Assembly: GCF_026162365.1 (NCBI RefSeq)
Contig: NZ_JAOANW010000008.1
Location: 124,001 to 188,000, forward strand
Direction: 5' to 3'
DNA from: Nitratireductor luteus
GTDB lineage: Bacteria; Pseudomonadota; Alphaproteobacteria; Rhizobiales; Rhizobiaceae
Length of the DNA stretch: 64,000 bases
Made by a program: the position numbers and the translations under genes. Under the pieces are notes generated by a model. It was not told where the DNA came from. It searched no databases and saw only the letters and a program-made list of their open reading frames with translations. This document shows positions 16,669-25,205 of this stretch, in pieces; the stretch's first letter is position 1; each line of letters opens with the position of its first letter.

Positions 16669-17517
16669 ATGGATCGCATGATCGACAAGCGCGACCTTTC
16701 CGGCACGTTCCGCGAGCGCATGAAACTTTTGATGCAGCGCACCGGCCTCAACCAGTCGGCCTTTGCCGGCGCCGTCGGCATCGACCGGTCGGCCCTGTCG
16801 CAGCTTCTCTCGGGAAGCTCGACCCGCCTGCCCCGCGCCGAGACGCTGCTGAATATCGCCGCCGAGCATCAGGTCTCGCTCGATTGGCTGCTTGGCCTCA
16901 GCCAGGACGAAGGCATTACGGGAGAACTGCGCGAGAGCCTGGAGATTGCGGAAGCGGAAGCAGGCTTCGGCAGCACCATGCTCGCCAAATGGCACGCCGA
17001 GGCGGTCGGAACCAAAATCCGCTACGTGCCCTCCGGCATCCCAGACCTGCTGCGCACCGAGGCGGTGATCGACTTCGAGGCCGACGCAGCCCACATCAGC
17101 CGCGATGCCCAGCGCGAGGAAGCCCAATACCGTGTGGACTATAACCGCCGACCCGAGACGGATATGGAGGTCTGCATGCCACGCCAGACCCTGGAGCTGT
17201 TCGCCCTTGGCAAAGGCCGATGGGACGGCCTGCCGGCGGCGGTGCGCGCGGCGCAGCTTGCCCATATGGCCGATCTGATCGAGGATCTCTACCCCACCTT
17301 CCGGCTGTTCCTTTTCGACTGGCGGCAGCGTTTTTCCGCGCCCTACACGGTTTTCGGCCCCTATCGGGCGGCGATCTACATGGGTGGCATGTATCTCGTT
17401 CTGAACGCCCGCCAGACCGTGACGACGCTGACGCGCCATTTCGACGGCCTCATTCGTATCGCCGAAATCAACGCCCACGAAACGGCCGGCTTCATCCGGG
17501 GACTTAAGGTCGAATGA
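16669..17517 (+). CDS. XRE-type transcriptional regulator of the betaine/one-carbon genes (proposed)
   Basis: The 282-residue protein has an XRE helix-turn-helix at about residues 15-70, with TGLNQSAFAGAVGIDRSALS and LLSGSSTRLPRAETLLNIA. The long C-terminal domain (about 90-282) has no recognisable enzymatic motif and could bind an effector. It sits directly upstream of bmt, 72 bases apart, with a perfect palindrome in the gap; the same palindrome recurs before the methyl-THF methyltransferase gene. I infer that it is the regulator of both, sensing betaine, a methylated amine or methionine-cycle metabolite. Confidence 0.8.
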   Translation: MDRMIDKRDLSGTFRERMKLLMQRTGLNQSAFAGAVGIDRSALSQLLSGSSTRLPRAETLLNIAAEHQVSLDWLLGLSQDEGITGELRESLEIAEAEAGFGSTMLAKWHAEAVGTKIRYVPSGIPDLLRTEAVIDFEADAAHISRDAQREEAQYRVDYNRRPETDMEVCMPRQTLELFALGKGRWDGLPAAVRAAQLAHMADLIEDLYPTFRLFLFDWRQRFSAPYTVFGPYRAAIYMGGMYLVLNARQTVTTLTRHFDGLIRIAEINAHETAGFIRGLKVE

Positions 17518-17527
17518 CGCGTTGACG

Positions 17528-17551
17528 ACATATAAAGATTTCTTTATATGT
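17528..17551. promoter_or_regulatory. Perfect palindromic operator before bmt
   Basis: The arm ACATATAAAGA is followed by a TT spacer and the exact reverse complement TCTTTATATGT. It lies 11 bases after the regulator's stop and 38 bases before the bmt ATG, where it would overlap a promoter. The AT-rich sequence stands out from its GC-rich surroundings. A near-copy is at 29877-29898. Confidence 0.75.
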
Positions 17552-17589
17552 TTGCGAAACCCCAAGCATTCCAATGAAGGCGGCATCTC

Positions 17590-18636
17590 ATGCAGAACCC
17601 GATCGACGCGCTTATTGCGGAAAAAGGCGTACTGCTCGCCGATGGCGCGACCGGCACAAACCTCTTCGCCATGGGGCTGCAGTCCGGCGAGGCGCCGGAG
17701 TTTTGGAACGATGAAGCGCCGGAAAAGATCGAGGCGCTGCATCAGGGCTTCATCGATGCGGGCGCCGATATCATCCTGACCAATTCCTTCGGCGGCACGC
17801 GGCACCGGCTCAAGCTGCACGACGGCCAGGATCGTGTCTTCGAGCTCAACAAGAAAGCCGCCGAGATCGCCTGCCGCGTCGCCGCCAAGGCTGGCCGCCG
17901 CGTCATCGTCGCCGGCTCCGTCGGCCCTACCGGCGAACTGCTGGTGCCGCTGGGGGCGCTCACCTACGAGGCCGCCGTCGAGGCCTTCGCGGAACAGATC
18001 GAGGGCCTCAAGGCCGGCGGCGCGGAAGTCGCCTGGATCGAGACCATGTCGGCGCCCGACGAGATCAAGGCCGCGGCAGAAGCAGCGATCAAAGTGGGCC
18101 TGCCCTACACCTATACCGGTTCGTTCGACACGGCCGGCCGCACCATGATGGGCCTCGCCCCAAAGAATATTCACGATGTCGGCGAAACGCTGCCGCAGAA
18201 GCCGGTTGCCGTGGGCGCCAATTGCGGCGTCGGCGCGCCCGATATCCTTGCGGCCCTGCTGGACATGTCCGAAGCCCGCCCCGACGCCACCATCGTGGTC
18301 AAGGGCAATTGCGGCATCCCGGAATTTCGTGGTACCGAGATCCATTATTCGGGCACGCCCGAACTCATGAGCGAGTATGTGCGCCTTGCCGTCGACGGCG
18401 GCGCCAGGATCATCGGCGGCTGCTGCGGCACCTCGTTCGAGCACCTGGCCGCCATGCGCAAGGCGCTCGATGGGCACCAGAAGAACGGTCGCCCCGACAT
18501 CGCCGCCATCGAAGCCCGCGTTGGCCCGATGCGCAACAAGGGCGCGGCCCAGAGCGGTGCCGATAGCGGACCCGGCAGAAGCCGGCGCAGACGTACCGGG
18601 TCGAATACAGAGGCCAGCCTTCGCGGGAAGCCCTGA
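17590..18636 (+). CDS. bmt: Betaine-homocysteine S-methyltransferase
   Basis: The 348-residue cytoplasmic zinc enzyme moves a methyl group from glycine betaine to homocysteine, giving dimethylglycine and methionine. Homocysteine methyltransferase features are LADGATGTNLF at the start, ILTNSFGG, and the zinc cysteines in GANCGVG (Cys213) and GGCCGTS (Cys278-279). The assignment to betaine as donor, rather than S-methylmethionine, follows the resemblance to rhizobial Bmt and the betaine gene context. The C-terminal ~30 residues are an extension containing GRSRRRRTG, a basic patch like those on other pathway proteins. It is preceded by a palindromic operator. Confidence 0.85.
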   Translation: MQNPIDALIAEKGVLLADGATGTNLFAMGLQSGEAPEFWNDEAPEKIEALHQGFIDAGADIILTNSFGGTRHRLKLHDGQDRVFELNKKAAEIACRVAAKAGRRVIVAGSVGPTGELLVPLGALTYEAAVEAFAEQIEGLKAGGAEVAWIETMSAPDEIKAAAEAAIKVGLPYTYTGSFDTAGRTMMGLAPKNIHDVGETLPQKPVAVGANCGVGAPDILAALLDMSEARPDATIVVKGNCGIPEFRGTEIHYSGTPELMSEYVRLAVDGGARIIGGCCGTSFEHLAAMRKALDGHQKNGRPDIAAIEARVGPMRNKGAAQSGADSGPGRSRRRRTGSNTEASLRGKP

Positions 18637-18842
18637 ACGCATCCAGGATGGGCTTGAGTTGGGCACTCCCAGAATACAACTAGGGATCGCCGGAAAACTG
18701 ACTTTAATACCAGTAATAGAAATCTTTAAGCTTATTCGGTTGTTTTTTTTCGAGCCGCGCAAAAACCACGCTCCGAATTAACGTTTTAGTCAACGATAGA
18801 GCCTGATCGTTACCCGAACCAAGAATGGGCGGGGACTATCGG
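18637..18842. other. Short AT-rich gap between bmt and the Tad genes
   Basis: These 206 bases hold no gene. They are much richer in A and T than the flanks and include an eight-T run near 18745. There is no convincing hairpin before the T-run. It most likely contains the bmt transcript end and the promoter of the Tad genes. Confidence 0.35.
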
Positions 18843-20780
18843 ATGTATAACCGAATAAGGCGGTTTGCTGGGGATCGCTCGGGGGCCACGGCAATCGTTG
18901 TCGTACTCCTGCTCCCGATCTTGCTGGGAATGAGCGCGCTGTCGATCGAGTATGGGTCCGGCCTTCTTACCCGCGTGAAAAATCAGCGGGCAGCGGACCT
19001 CGCGTCCATCGCCGGCGCTCTGGCATATAGCGACACGGGATCGGAAGAGCGCATGCGGGCTGCAGCGGCCGATGTCGCCGCGCTCAACGGTCTGCCCGGC
19101 TCCTCTATTGTGACCACGCTTTCGTCCTCACCGCGCGATCCCGATGCTGAGGCCGTTCACGTCACGATAAAAACCAGCAACAAGCTCGTGCTCGCTACCG
19201 TATTGGGTATAGATCCCTCGCTGAAGATAGCGGCGCAGGCCAATACTGCCATCGCTACCGAAAGCGGCGGCTGCATTCTCGCTCTGGATCAAGCCGGCTC
19301 GGGAATCACACTATCCGGCGGCGTGAGAGTAAATGCAGGTTCCTGCAACGTAGCCTCCAATGCCACGATAACGGCGCCCTGCGGCACCAGGATCACCACG
19401 GAAGGCGCCAATTATTTCTCGGAAAGCGCGCCTGCCGACTGCCGGTGGAGCGATAATATCGTAAAGCCGGACGGCAACCCTGCTCCAACCAGCAAAAAGT
19501 ACACCGACGATCCTCTCGCCGGAAATGAAGGCGTGGCCACGCTCCAAGCCCGTTTCAACGAAATGGATAAAGCGGTCTGGCCGAGCAAGGTTTCCGTCGC
19601 GAAAAGAGAAAACATCCATTTCGGCTGGTCCCCGCTCAAGGACCGGGAGTTGGAGGCCCTGAACGCGACAGATTGCGCAGCCACGAGACCCGACGGCGCA
19701 TGGAGTTCCCACTGGGTCGTCACCTGCACCGGCGACGAAGTCAATCTCGGTTCGATCACCGCCGATGGCGGTATCCGGATAGACTTCAACAACGCGAGCA
19801 GCGAGCCGCCGATCCGGAAGATCACCTATAATTTCTCGGGCGCCATCAACACGCAAAACGCTCCGATCGCGTTCGGTCCGGGAACCTTCAACATCATGGA
19901 AGGCGTCTACGGGGCCAATGTCACTTTCGGCGCGGGGACCTTCCACATCGGTCGGGGTACGACCCAATGCGGGGCCAGCTTCTACAGCATCTGCAACTCC
20001 GGCACGATGACCTTTGATGGGCCGAGCACGTTCGTTCTGGATGCCGGAATCCATAATGGTGGCGGCGCGAAGCTCTCGCTCGGCGCCGGCGCTTCCAACA
20101 GCTATATCATACGGTCCGCCGGGAACGGCGACGCCATAACCGTAAGCGGCGGCTCGCGCACTCATCTGGCCGACGCCACCGGGAAAGACGGCGTCTACCG
20201 CGTCGGCGGCAATGTGAACGGCAGCGGCGGCGGAAGCTGCCTGGTCTTTCCTGCCGCCGAGCAACACGACATATCGGGCAATGTGCATCTGGCAGGTGGC
20301 GCCAAACTGGGCGCCGGGATCTACACGATCGACGGCTATTTCAAGATCGATACGGGCGGCGCCAATTGCTCCGACTGGCCGGGCGCGATCTACGGCAAGG
20401 ATGTGAACATCATCATTTCAGGCAAGACGACTCCCAGCGACTGGTCGTGCCGGGAACGCGCCTTCTGCATAAGCGGAGGCAACAGCGTCACCTTGTTGGC
20501 TCCGGTCTCTGGAGCACTGGCCAAACTGGCGGTCATTGGCCCGCAATCACCCGATGTTACGTCCGGGGCAATGATTGATGCGGGCGGCAAGGCACGCATC
20601 TCAGGCGCATTCTACTTCCCCAACGGCGATGTCGACATGCACGGCGGCGGCAGGATCGAGGGCGCCGAGGGCGATTGCCTGCAGCTGATCGGCGCAAGCG
20701 TCTCGTTGTCCGGCGGCACTTCCGCCACGTCGGAATGCGTCGAGGCGAGCGGCGCCGGCAATATCGCCCTCATTCAATAG
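18843..20780 (+). CDS. TadG-like pilus-associated surface protein
   Basis: The 645-residue protein begins with a TadE/TadG-type N-terminus: FAGDRSGATAIVVVLLLPIL, a basic-then-hydrophobic segment that anchors it in the inner membrane, then a RAADLASIAGALAY helix. The remainder is Gly/Asn/Ser-rich with repeating short strands (ITLSGGVRVNAGSC, FGAGTFHIGRGT), like a right-handed beta-helix adhesin region. It contains several cysteines that may form disulphides. I chose the ATG at 18843; 18825 is also possible. Two TadE-like genes follow. No Tad secretion ATPase, secretin or prepilin peptidase lies in the window. Confidence 0.8.
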   Translation: MYNRIRRFAGDRSGATAIVVVLLLPILLGMSALSIEYGSGLLTRVKNQRAADLASIAGALAYSDTGSEERMRAAAADVAALNGLPGSSIVTTLSSSPRDPDAEAVHVTIKTSNKLVLATVLGIDPSLKIAAQANTAIATESGGCILALDQAGSGITLSGGVRVNAGSCNVASNATITAPCGTRITTEGANYFSESAPADCRWSDNIVKPDGNPAPTSKKYTDDPLAGNEGVATLQARFNEMDKAVWPSKVSVAKRENIHFGWSPLKDRELEALNATDCAATRPDGAWSSHWVVTCTGDEVNLGSITADGGIRIDFNNASSEPPIRKITYNFSGAINTQNAPIAFGPGTFNIMEGVYGANVTFGAGTFHIGRGTTQCGASFYSICNSGTMTFDGPSTFVLDAGIHNGGGAKLSLGAGASNSYIIRSAGNGDAITVSGGSRTHLADATGKDGVYRVGGNVNGSGGGSCLVFPAAEQHDISGNVHLAGGAKLGAGIYTIDGYFKIDTGGANCSDWPGAIYGKDVNIIISGKTTPSDWSCRERAFCISGGNSVTLLAPVSGALAKLAVIGPQSPDVTSGAMIDAGGKARISGAFYFPNGDVDMHGGGRIEGAEGDCLQLIGASVSLSGGTSATSECVEASGAGNIALIQ

Positions 20781-20811
20781 TCCGCCCGTATCCGAGAGAC
20801 AGCGAGAAACC

Positions 20812-21417
20812 ATGCAATCCCCACCTGCAAACACCGCAAGGCGTCCCCGTAAAATCGGCGTACAGGAAATTCGATCTTTCCTATTTCGCAACGAAGAAGG
20901 CGTTTCTGCGCTGGAATTCGCGATCTTCACCCCAATTCTCGCCCTGCTGCTTGGAGCGGGCATCGACCTGGGGCTGATGCTCCACTCGCAGTTCAGCTTG
21001 AACTCGATGATATCATTGAGCGCAAATCAGGCATTCCTGAACCGCGATATGGTCGATGACGCAAACGGCGAAACTCTTGCCAAACAGATCATCGCAGTTC
21101 TCGCCGGCACCGGCGGCAAGCTCGTTTCTGAAGCCACCGTTGTCGTCAATAACGGGCCCACGGCCCGGCTCGAGCAGCATCCGGCTGTGATGAAGGCTTC
21201 GTCTGGCTCCGCCGATAGCTGCTATTGCCCGACCGGCAGCGGCAGCTCGTTTTCCTGGGGCAAACCCACAGGCTGCGGCGAAGAATGCGGCGACGGAAAT
21301 CTGTCGGGGAAGTATGTCATGGTCACCGCCAGATCGGACTATGAACCGTTCTTCATCGGTTTCGGCTACACCAGCGCACAAGCGCTTCAAGCCAGCGCCG
21401 TGGTGCGTACTCAATGA
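20812..21417 (+). CDS. TadE-like pseudopilin
   Basis: The 201-residue protein has a basic cytoplasmic start, then RNEEGVSALEFAIFTPILAL, the TadE/TadF pattern with the glutamate five residues after the leader-like GV and a single hydrophobic helix. The C-terminal half is extracytoplasmic with paired cysteines (CYCPTGSG, CGEECGDG). It is 31 bases after the TadG-like gene and overlaps the next gene by four bases, so the three form an operon. TadE-type proteins are minor pseudopilins of Flp pili. Confidence 0.85.
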   Translation: MQSPPANTARRPRKIGVQEIRSFLFRNEEGVSALEFAIFTPILALLLGAGIDLGLMLHSQFSLNSMISLSANQAFLNRDMVDDANGETLAKQIIAVLAGTGGKLVSEATVVVNNGPTARLEQHPAVMKASSGSADSCYCPTGSGSSFSWGKPTGCGEECGDGNLSGKYVMVTARSDYEPFFIGFGYTSAQALQASAVVRTQ

Positions 21418-21857
21418 ACTGCAGGACCAAAGGCTTCATAAAGGCGAATGACGGCACAAGCGCCCTGGAATTCGCGATCATCGCGCCCGTTCTGTTCCTG
21501 TTCCTGTTCGGCATTATCGAAATAAGCCGGATGTTCTGGACAGATCATGTGCTGAACGAAACCGCGATCCGAACAGCCAGATGCATGGCGCTTCCCCAGC
21601 TCGAATGCACCAAGGACGGGGCTTTCGATCTTGTATCGACGACGGCCTTCGCCATGAAGCAAGCGGACGATTTCGGCGTTTCACTGACGCCGGGCGCCAT
21701 TCAGCTGAATCGGGCCGCGAAATGCTTCGATGTCGAGGGCTTCTCCAAAGTGTCGATAAGCCACAAGTTCGAAACCGTCGTTCCCGGTTTTCTGCCTTCC
21801 CTTTCTGAGATGACCGCGCTATCCACGGACGCCTGCTTCCCCAACCAGCCTGCCTGA
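21414..21857 (+). CDS. TadE/TadF-like pseudopilin
   Basis: The 147-residue protein starts with the ATGA overlap of the previous gene. It shows ANDGTSALEFAIIAPVLFLF, the TadE/TadF signature with the conserved glutamate and a single membrane helix, followed by an extracytoplasmic domain with four cysteines. It is probably a minor pseudopilin partner of the two proteins upstream. It converges with the second mttB gene, leaving 26 bases. Confidence 0.85.
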   Translation: MNCRTKGFIKANDGTSALEFAIIAPVLFLFLFGIIEISRMFWTDHVLNETAIRTARCMALPQLECTKDGAFDLVSTTAFAMKQADDFGVSLTPGAIQLNRAAKCFDVEGFSKVSISHKFETVVPGFLPSLSEMTALSTDACFPNQPA

Positions 21858-21883
21858 CCCGGTTCTTCGGATCAGAGAGGACA

Positions 21884-23482
21884 TCAGGAAAAGGCGTCCG
21901 GCATAGCTTCTTTGCGCTTTGCCACGAAATCCTTCAGCCCCTCATCGATGCCTTCGTCGAGCGGTGGCGGCTGGTAGGCTTCCAGCCAGCTCCGGGCCAA
22001 TTGGTTGGCACGCTGGTTCGCCGTCTTTTCGCCCTCAGCCAACCACTGCTCGTAGGAATTGTTGTCGGCGATTGAAGAACGATAGAAGGCCGTCTGGAAG
22101 TTCGCCTGGGTGTGCGCGCAGCCAAGGTAGTGGCTGCCCGGCCCCACCTCGCGTATGGCGTCCATTGCCTGGCCGTTCTCCGACAGATCCAGCGGTTCGC
22201 ACAGGCGCTGCTGCATGCCGAGCTGATCGATGTCCATCATGAATTTCTCGTAGGACGACACCAGCCCGCCCTCCAGCCAGCCGGCGGCGTGCAGCACGAA
22301 ATTGGTGCCCGCAAGCACCGTCGAATTGAGCGTGTTCGCACTTTCGTAGGCTGCCTGTGCGTCCGCAACCTTGGATGCCGTCAGCGAGCCGCCGGTGCGG
22401 AACGGCAGGCCGAGCCGGCGGGCGAGCTGCGCAGCGCCGTAGGAGACGAGCGAGGGTTCCGGCGTGCCGAAGGTGGGCGCGCCGGACTGCATGGAAATGG
22501 ACGAAGCGAAGGTGCCGAAGAGGACCGGCGCGCCGGGCCGCACGAGCTGAGTGAAGGCGGCGCCTGCGAGCACTTCGGCCAACACTTGCGTCAGCGTGCC
22601 GGCCACCGTCACCGGGCTCATGGCCCCTGCCAGGATGAAAGGCGTGATGATGCAGGCCTGATTGGCCCGTGCATAGACCTTGGCCGCCCCGAGCATCGTC
22701 TCGTCGAAGACCATGGGCGAGTTGGCGTTGATGAGATTGATGACGACGGTGTTGTTGTCGACGAACTCCTCGCCAAAGAGTATCCTCGCCATCATCACCG
22801 TGTCCTCGGCCCGGTCCGGCGCCGTCACCGAGCCCATGAATGGTTTGTCGGAAAAACGCATATGGGCGTAGACCATGTCCAGATGGCGTTTGTTGACAGG
22901 CACGTCCACAGGCTCACAAACGGTGCCCCCCGAATGGTGGATCGACGGCGCCATATAGGCGAGCTTCACGAGGTTGCGGAAATCCTCGATCGTCGCATAG
23001 CGCCGCACACCGTCAAGATCGCGCACGAAGGGCGGACCATAGACAGGCGCAAAAACCGTGGCGTTGCCGCCGATCTCGACCGAGCGCTCGGGGTTGCGGG
23101 CGTGCTGTGTGAAGACGGAAGGCGCGGTCTTCAGGAGCTCTCGGCACAAGCCCCTGGGAAAATGCACACGGTCACCCTGAACGTCGGCGCCAGCGGCCTT
23201 CCAGAGCGCCAACGCCTCGGCGTCGTCGCGGAACTCGATGCCGATCTCCTCGAGCACCGTATCGGCGTTGGCCTCGATGAGCGCCAAGCCGTCCTCGTCC
23301 AGTATCCCGTAGGGTGAAAGGTTGCGGCGGATATAGGTGAGCTGCGTGCCCGGCCCGCCGCCCGTGCGCGCGGCGCGGCGCGCGGCGGCTCCACCGCGCT
23401 CCCCTCGCCCGCCCCTGCTGCGGCGGCCTTCGGCTGCGGCGTCGGGGGTGGCTGAAAACTCGTCTGGCGAATTCTGATTCAT
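21884..23482 (-). CDS. MttB-family corrinoid-dependent methyltransferase (non-pyrrolysine), paralogue 2
   Basis: The 532-residue protein shares the MttB layout with the protein at 9837: TPFILAGAMSPVTVAGTLTQ, FGTFASSISMQSGAPTFGTPE and LHAAGWLEGGLVSSYEKFM. There is no in-frame TAG, so no pyrrolysine. It should transfer a methyl group from a quaternary or tertiary amine to the corrinoid protein encoded at 25206. Residues 19-39 form an Arg/Gly-rich tail including GRRSRGGRGER and AAARRAAR, outside the catalytic barrel. It differs from paralogue 1 in many active-region residues, suggesting another substrate. It opens towards the one-carbon cluster but on the opposite strand. Confidence 0.88.
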   Translation of the reverse strand: MNQNSPDEFSATPDAAAEGRRSRGGRGERGGAAARRAARTGGGPGTQLTYIRRNLSPYGILDEDGLALIEANADTVLEEIGIEFRDDAEALALWKAAGADVQGDRVHFPRGLCRELLKTAPSVFTQHARNPERSVEIGGNATVFAPVYGPPFVRDLDGVRRYATIEDFRNLVKLAYMAPSIHHSGGTVCEPVDVPVNKRHLDMVYAHMRFSDKPFMGSVTAPDRAEDTVMMARILFGEEFVDNNTVVINLINANSPMVFDETMLGAAKVYARANQACIITPFILAGAMSPVTVAGTLTQVLAEVLAGAAFTQLVRPGAPVLFGTFASSISMQSGAPTFGTPEPSLVSYGAAQLARRLGLPFRTGGSLTASKVADAQAAYESANTLNSTVLAGTNFVLHAAGWLEGGLVSSYEKFMMDIDQLGMQQRLCEPLDLSENGQAMDAIREVGPGSHYLGCAHTQANFQTAFYRSSIADNNSYEQWLAEGEKTANQRANQLARSWLEAYQPPPLDEGIDEGLKDFVAKRKEAMPDAFS

Positions 23483-23611
23483 GGCTCTGGCCTTCGATAT
23501 CGGCTGCCCGCGCGGTAGGCGCGAGGATTCTCATGACATGGTATTCAGCCGAGCGGCGCTGAACGGTCAGCGAGCGTCGAAGCGTGTCGCAGAAAGAGCG
23601 GTCAGGGTTTG

Positions 23612-24082
23612 CTACTTCCGATCGCCCGTCGTCCAACCGTCGTGGCTGGCCCAACTGGCATCGTTTGAAACGGCCTGGCTTGTGCGCGGGTCGAGGCCGC
23701 GCTTGAGCAGTTGCACCTCCAGTTGAAGCCGCTCCAGCTCGAGCTGATACAGCCTGTCGCAATTCAGCCGCCTGGGCTTCTCGCCCAGGGGCATCACGAT
23801 GCGGCCATAGGCGGACAAGGGGCGGGAATCGCCGTTGAGCCCGCCGCCGATCACGCCCGTATCCAGATGGGCGCCGGAGCCGCCCATTGCCGAGCGGCAG
23901 GTCGTTCCGTCGGCAGCCCTCACCTCGTCGAAACCATGTGGCGACGATACCCCCGGCAGTGTCATGCCGGCATGGTTCTGGTTGACGATGTATTGATCCT
24001 GAGCAATGGCGGCCGAATGCATCATGCCTGACGATGCCAACACGGCGGCTACTGCAAGCGTCGTCCTAGAAATCGACCACAT
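23612..24082 (-). CDS. Secreted protein with C-terminal coiled coil, unknown function
   Basis: The 156-residue protein has a signal peptide (SRTTLAVAAVLASSGMMHSAAIAQ). The middle is Gly-rich with two cysteines, and the end carries a Leu-rich helix (LYQLELERLQLEVQLLKRGL) likely to be a coiled coil. I start at MWSISR (24082), which overlaps the preceding gene by 34 bases. Its position as last gene after a PapD-like and an SCPU gene suggests an exported partner of that set. I do not recognise the family. Confidence 0.6.
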   Translation of the reverse strand: MWSISRTTLAVAAVLASSGMMHSAAIAQDQYIVNQNHAGMTLPGVSSPHGFDEVRAADGTTCRSAMGGSGAHLDTGVIGGGLNGDSRPLSAYGRIVMPLGEKPRRLNCDRLYQLELERLQLEVQLLKRGLDPRTSQAVSNDASWASHDGWTTGDRK

Positions 24083-24444
24083 ATCTGTGCCTTGATCCTG
24101 GTTGCCTGATTGGGAAACGGAACGCTTTCGGTACAAATGCGCACGCGCCGCGATCCGGCTCCCTCGAAGGGCAGGACCACCAGAACGGGCCGCGAATTGT
24201 CGCTGCCCAGCATCATCGTCGACGGTGTCACGCGGGCCTTCACCGGGCGGAAGTTCTCGTCATAGACCTTGACCTCCACCAGAATGCGCTGGCGATAGGG
24301 ATTGTACGGGCGAACCCGGATGGCGAATTCGTCGGTGAAGCTGGAGACCTCGCCGCGCATCGGCGTCATCGATTGGGCGGCCGCCGCGGCCGGCAGACCG
24401 AGCGCGAACACGGCAACCGCCGCGAACCATACGGAGGTGCTCAT
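24049..24444 (-). CDS. PapD-like N-terminal chaperone-type secreted protein
   Basis: The 131-residue protein has a signal peptide ending at AAAAAQ. An Ig-like strand pattern follows (FAIRVRPYNPYRQRILVEVK, NSRPVLVVLPFEG, RRVRICTES), resembling the N-terminal domain of periplasmic pilus chaperones. It is only about half the length of a full PapD chaperone. The start MSTSVWF at 24444 follows the SCPU gene stop by eight bases; the longer frame upstream is antisense-like noise. It probably folds or binds the SCPU-type subunit. The assignment is by pattern, so moderate confidence. Confidence 0.6.
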   Translation of the reverse strand: MSTSVWFAAVAVFALGLPAAAAAQSMTPMRGEVSSFTDEFAIRVRPYNPYRQRILVEVKVYDENFRPVKARVTPSTMMLGSDNSRPVLVVLPFEGAGSRRVRICTESVPFPNQATRIKAQICGRFLGRRLQ

Positions 24445-24452
24445 GGCTCGTC

Positions 24453-24923
24453 CTACTCGCAGGTCACGGTAACTTCGGCGGTATAGGAACCGGCCGGGAA
24501 TATGTCGGCCGACTTGGTAGCGGCGAGGTCGACCTCGACATTGGTGATGCCGAGGCCGAGCGGCGATGCCACCGAACCGACGACATCGAGCAGCGAAGTG
24601 ACGCCGCTGGCGCTGTAGGAGGAGGAGAAGGTGACATTGGCATCGCCGTCGGCAGGTGCGGAGGTGAAAGACGCCGGCGCGCTGGTCGACAGCGAATAGC
24701 CGAGCCCCGTCGTAACGACGGTAGCCGTTCCCGACAATCCTCCGGCGTTCTGCGAGCTGAGTTCCGTGAAGTCCGCGCTTGCTACGAACGTGCCAGGCGT
24801 GCCGATGGTGATGAGACAAGTGGCAAGGATGGTGCCATTGAAGATCACGGTGCCATTGACGGCGTCGGCGGCCGGAATACCGATCGTGCTGAATGCAATG
24901 GCGAGAGGGAGAAGCTTTTTCAT
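24453..24923 (-). CDS. Spore coat U-like (SCPU) secreted subunit
   Basis: The 156-residue protein begins MKKLLPLAIAFSTIGIPAADA, a signal peptide. It continues with an SCPU domain rich in beta strands, with a cysteine early (ATCLITIG) and one in the last residues (VTVTCE), as in secreted pilin-like subunits of the archaic chaperone-usher type. MKKLL at 24923 has a better leader than the MLPMKK alternative at 24932. No usher gene is present. It is first of a three-gene minus-strand set. Confidence 0.75.
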   Translation of the reverse strand: MKKLLPLAIAFSTIGIPAADAVNGTVIFNGTILATCLITIGTPGTFVASADFTELSSQNAGGLSGTATVVTTGLGYSLSTSAPASFTSAPADGDANVTFSSSYSASGVTSLLDVVGSVASPLGLGITNVEVDLAATKSADIFPAGSYTAEVTVTCE

Positions 24924-25205
24924 AGGCAACACTCCAGGCTACGCCCCGGTTGGTGCCCCCGATGCAATATACCTGAAGGTTGTCTCATGGAACCTGTTAA
25001 CTTAACCTTAAATTGCGAATGCCATCTCCGGCATCGAACGCCGTTTGCTCCCGGCTCTCCGTCGCAAAACGCCGTCAGCCGCGCTTCCCGCCGTTTCCAG
25101 TCGCTTTCCTTTTGCATCTCGTCGCAATTCGGCTATGGAAGCCATCGACGAGCAGCGTATGTAGGCGTAACGGCTGAGCGCCACGATCACCGGCAGGAGT
25201 GGGAC

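Noticed and set aside
24445-24819. N-terminal extension of the PapD-like gene
   Set aside because: The extension is His/Arg-rich noise antiparallel in composition to SCPU codons; a signal peptide begins exactly at 24444.
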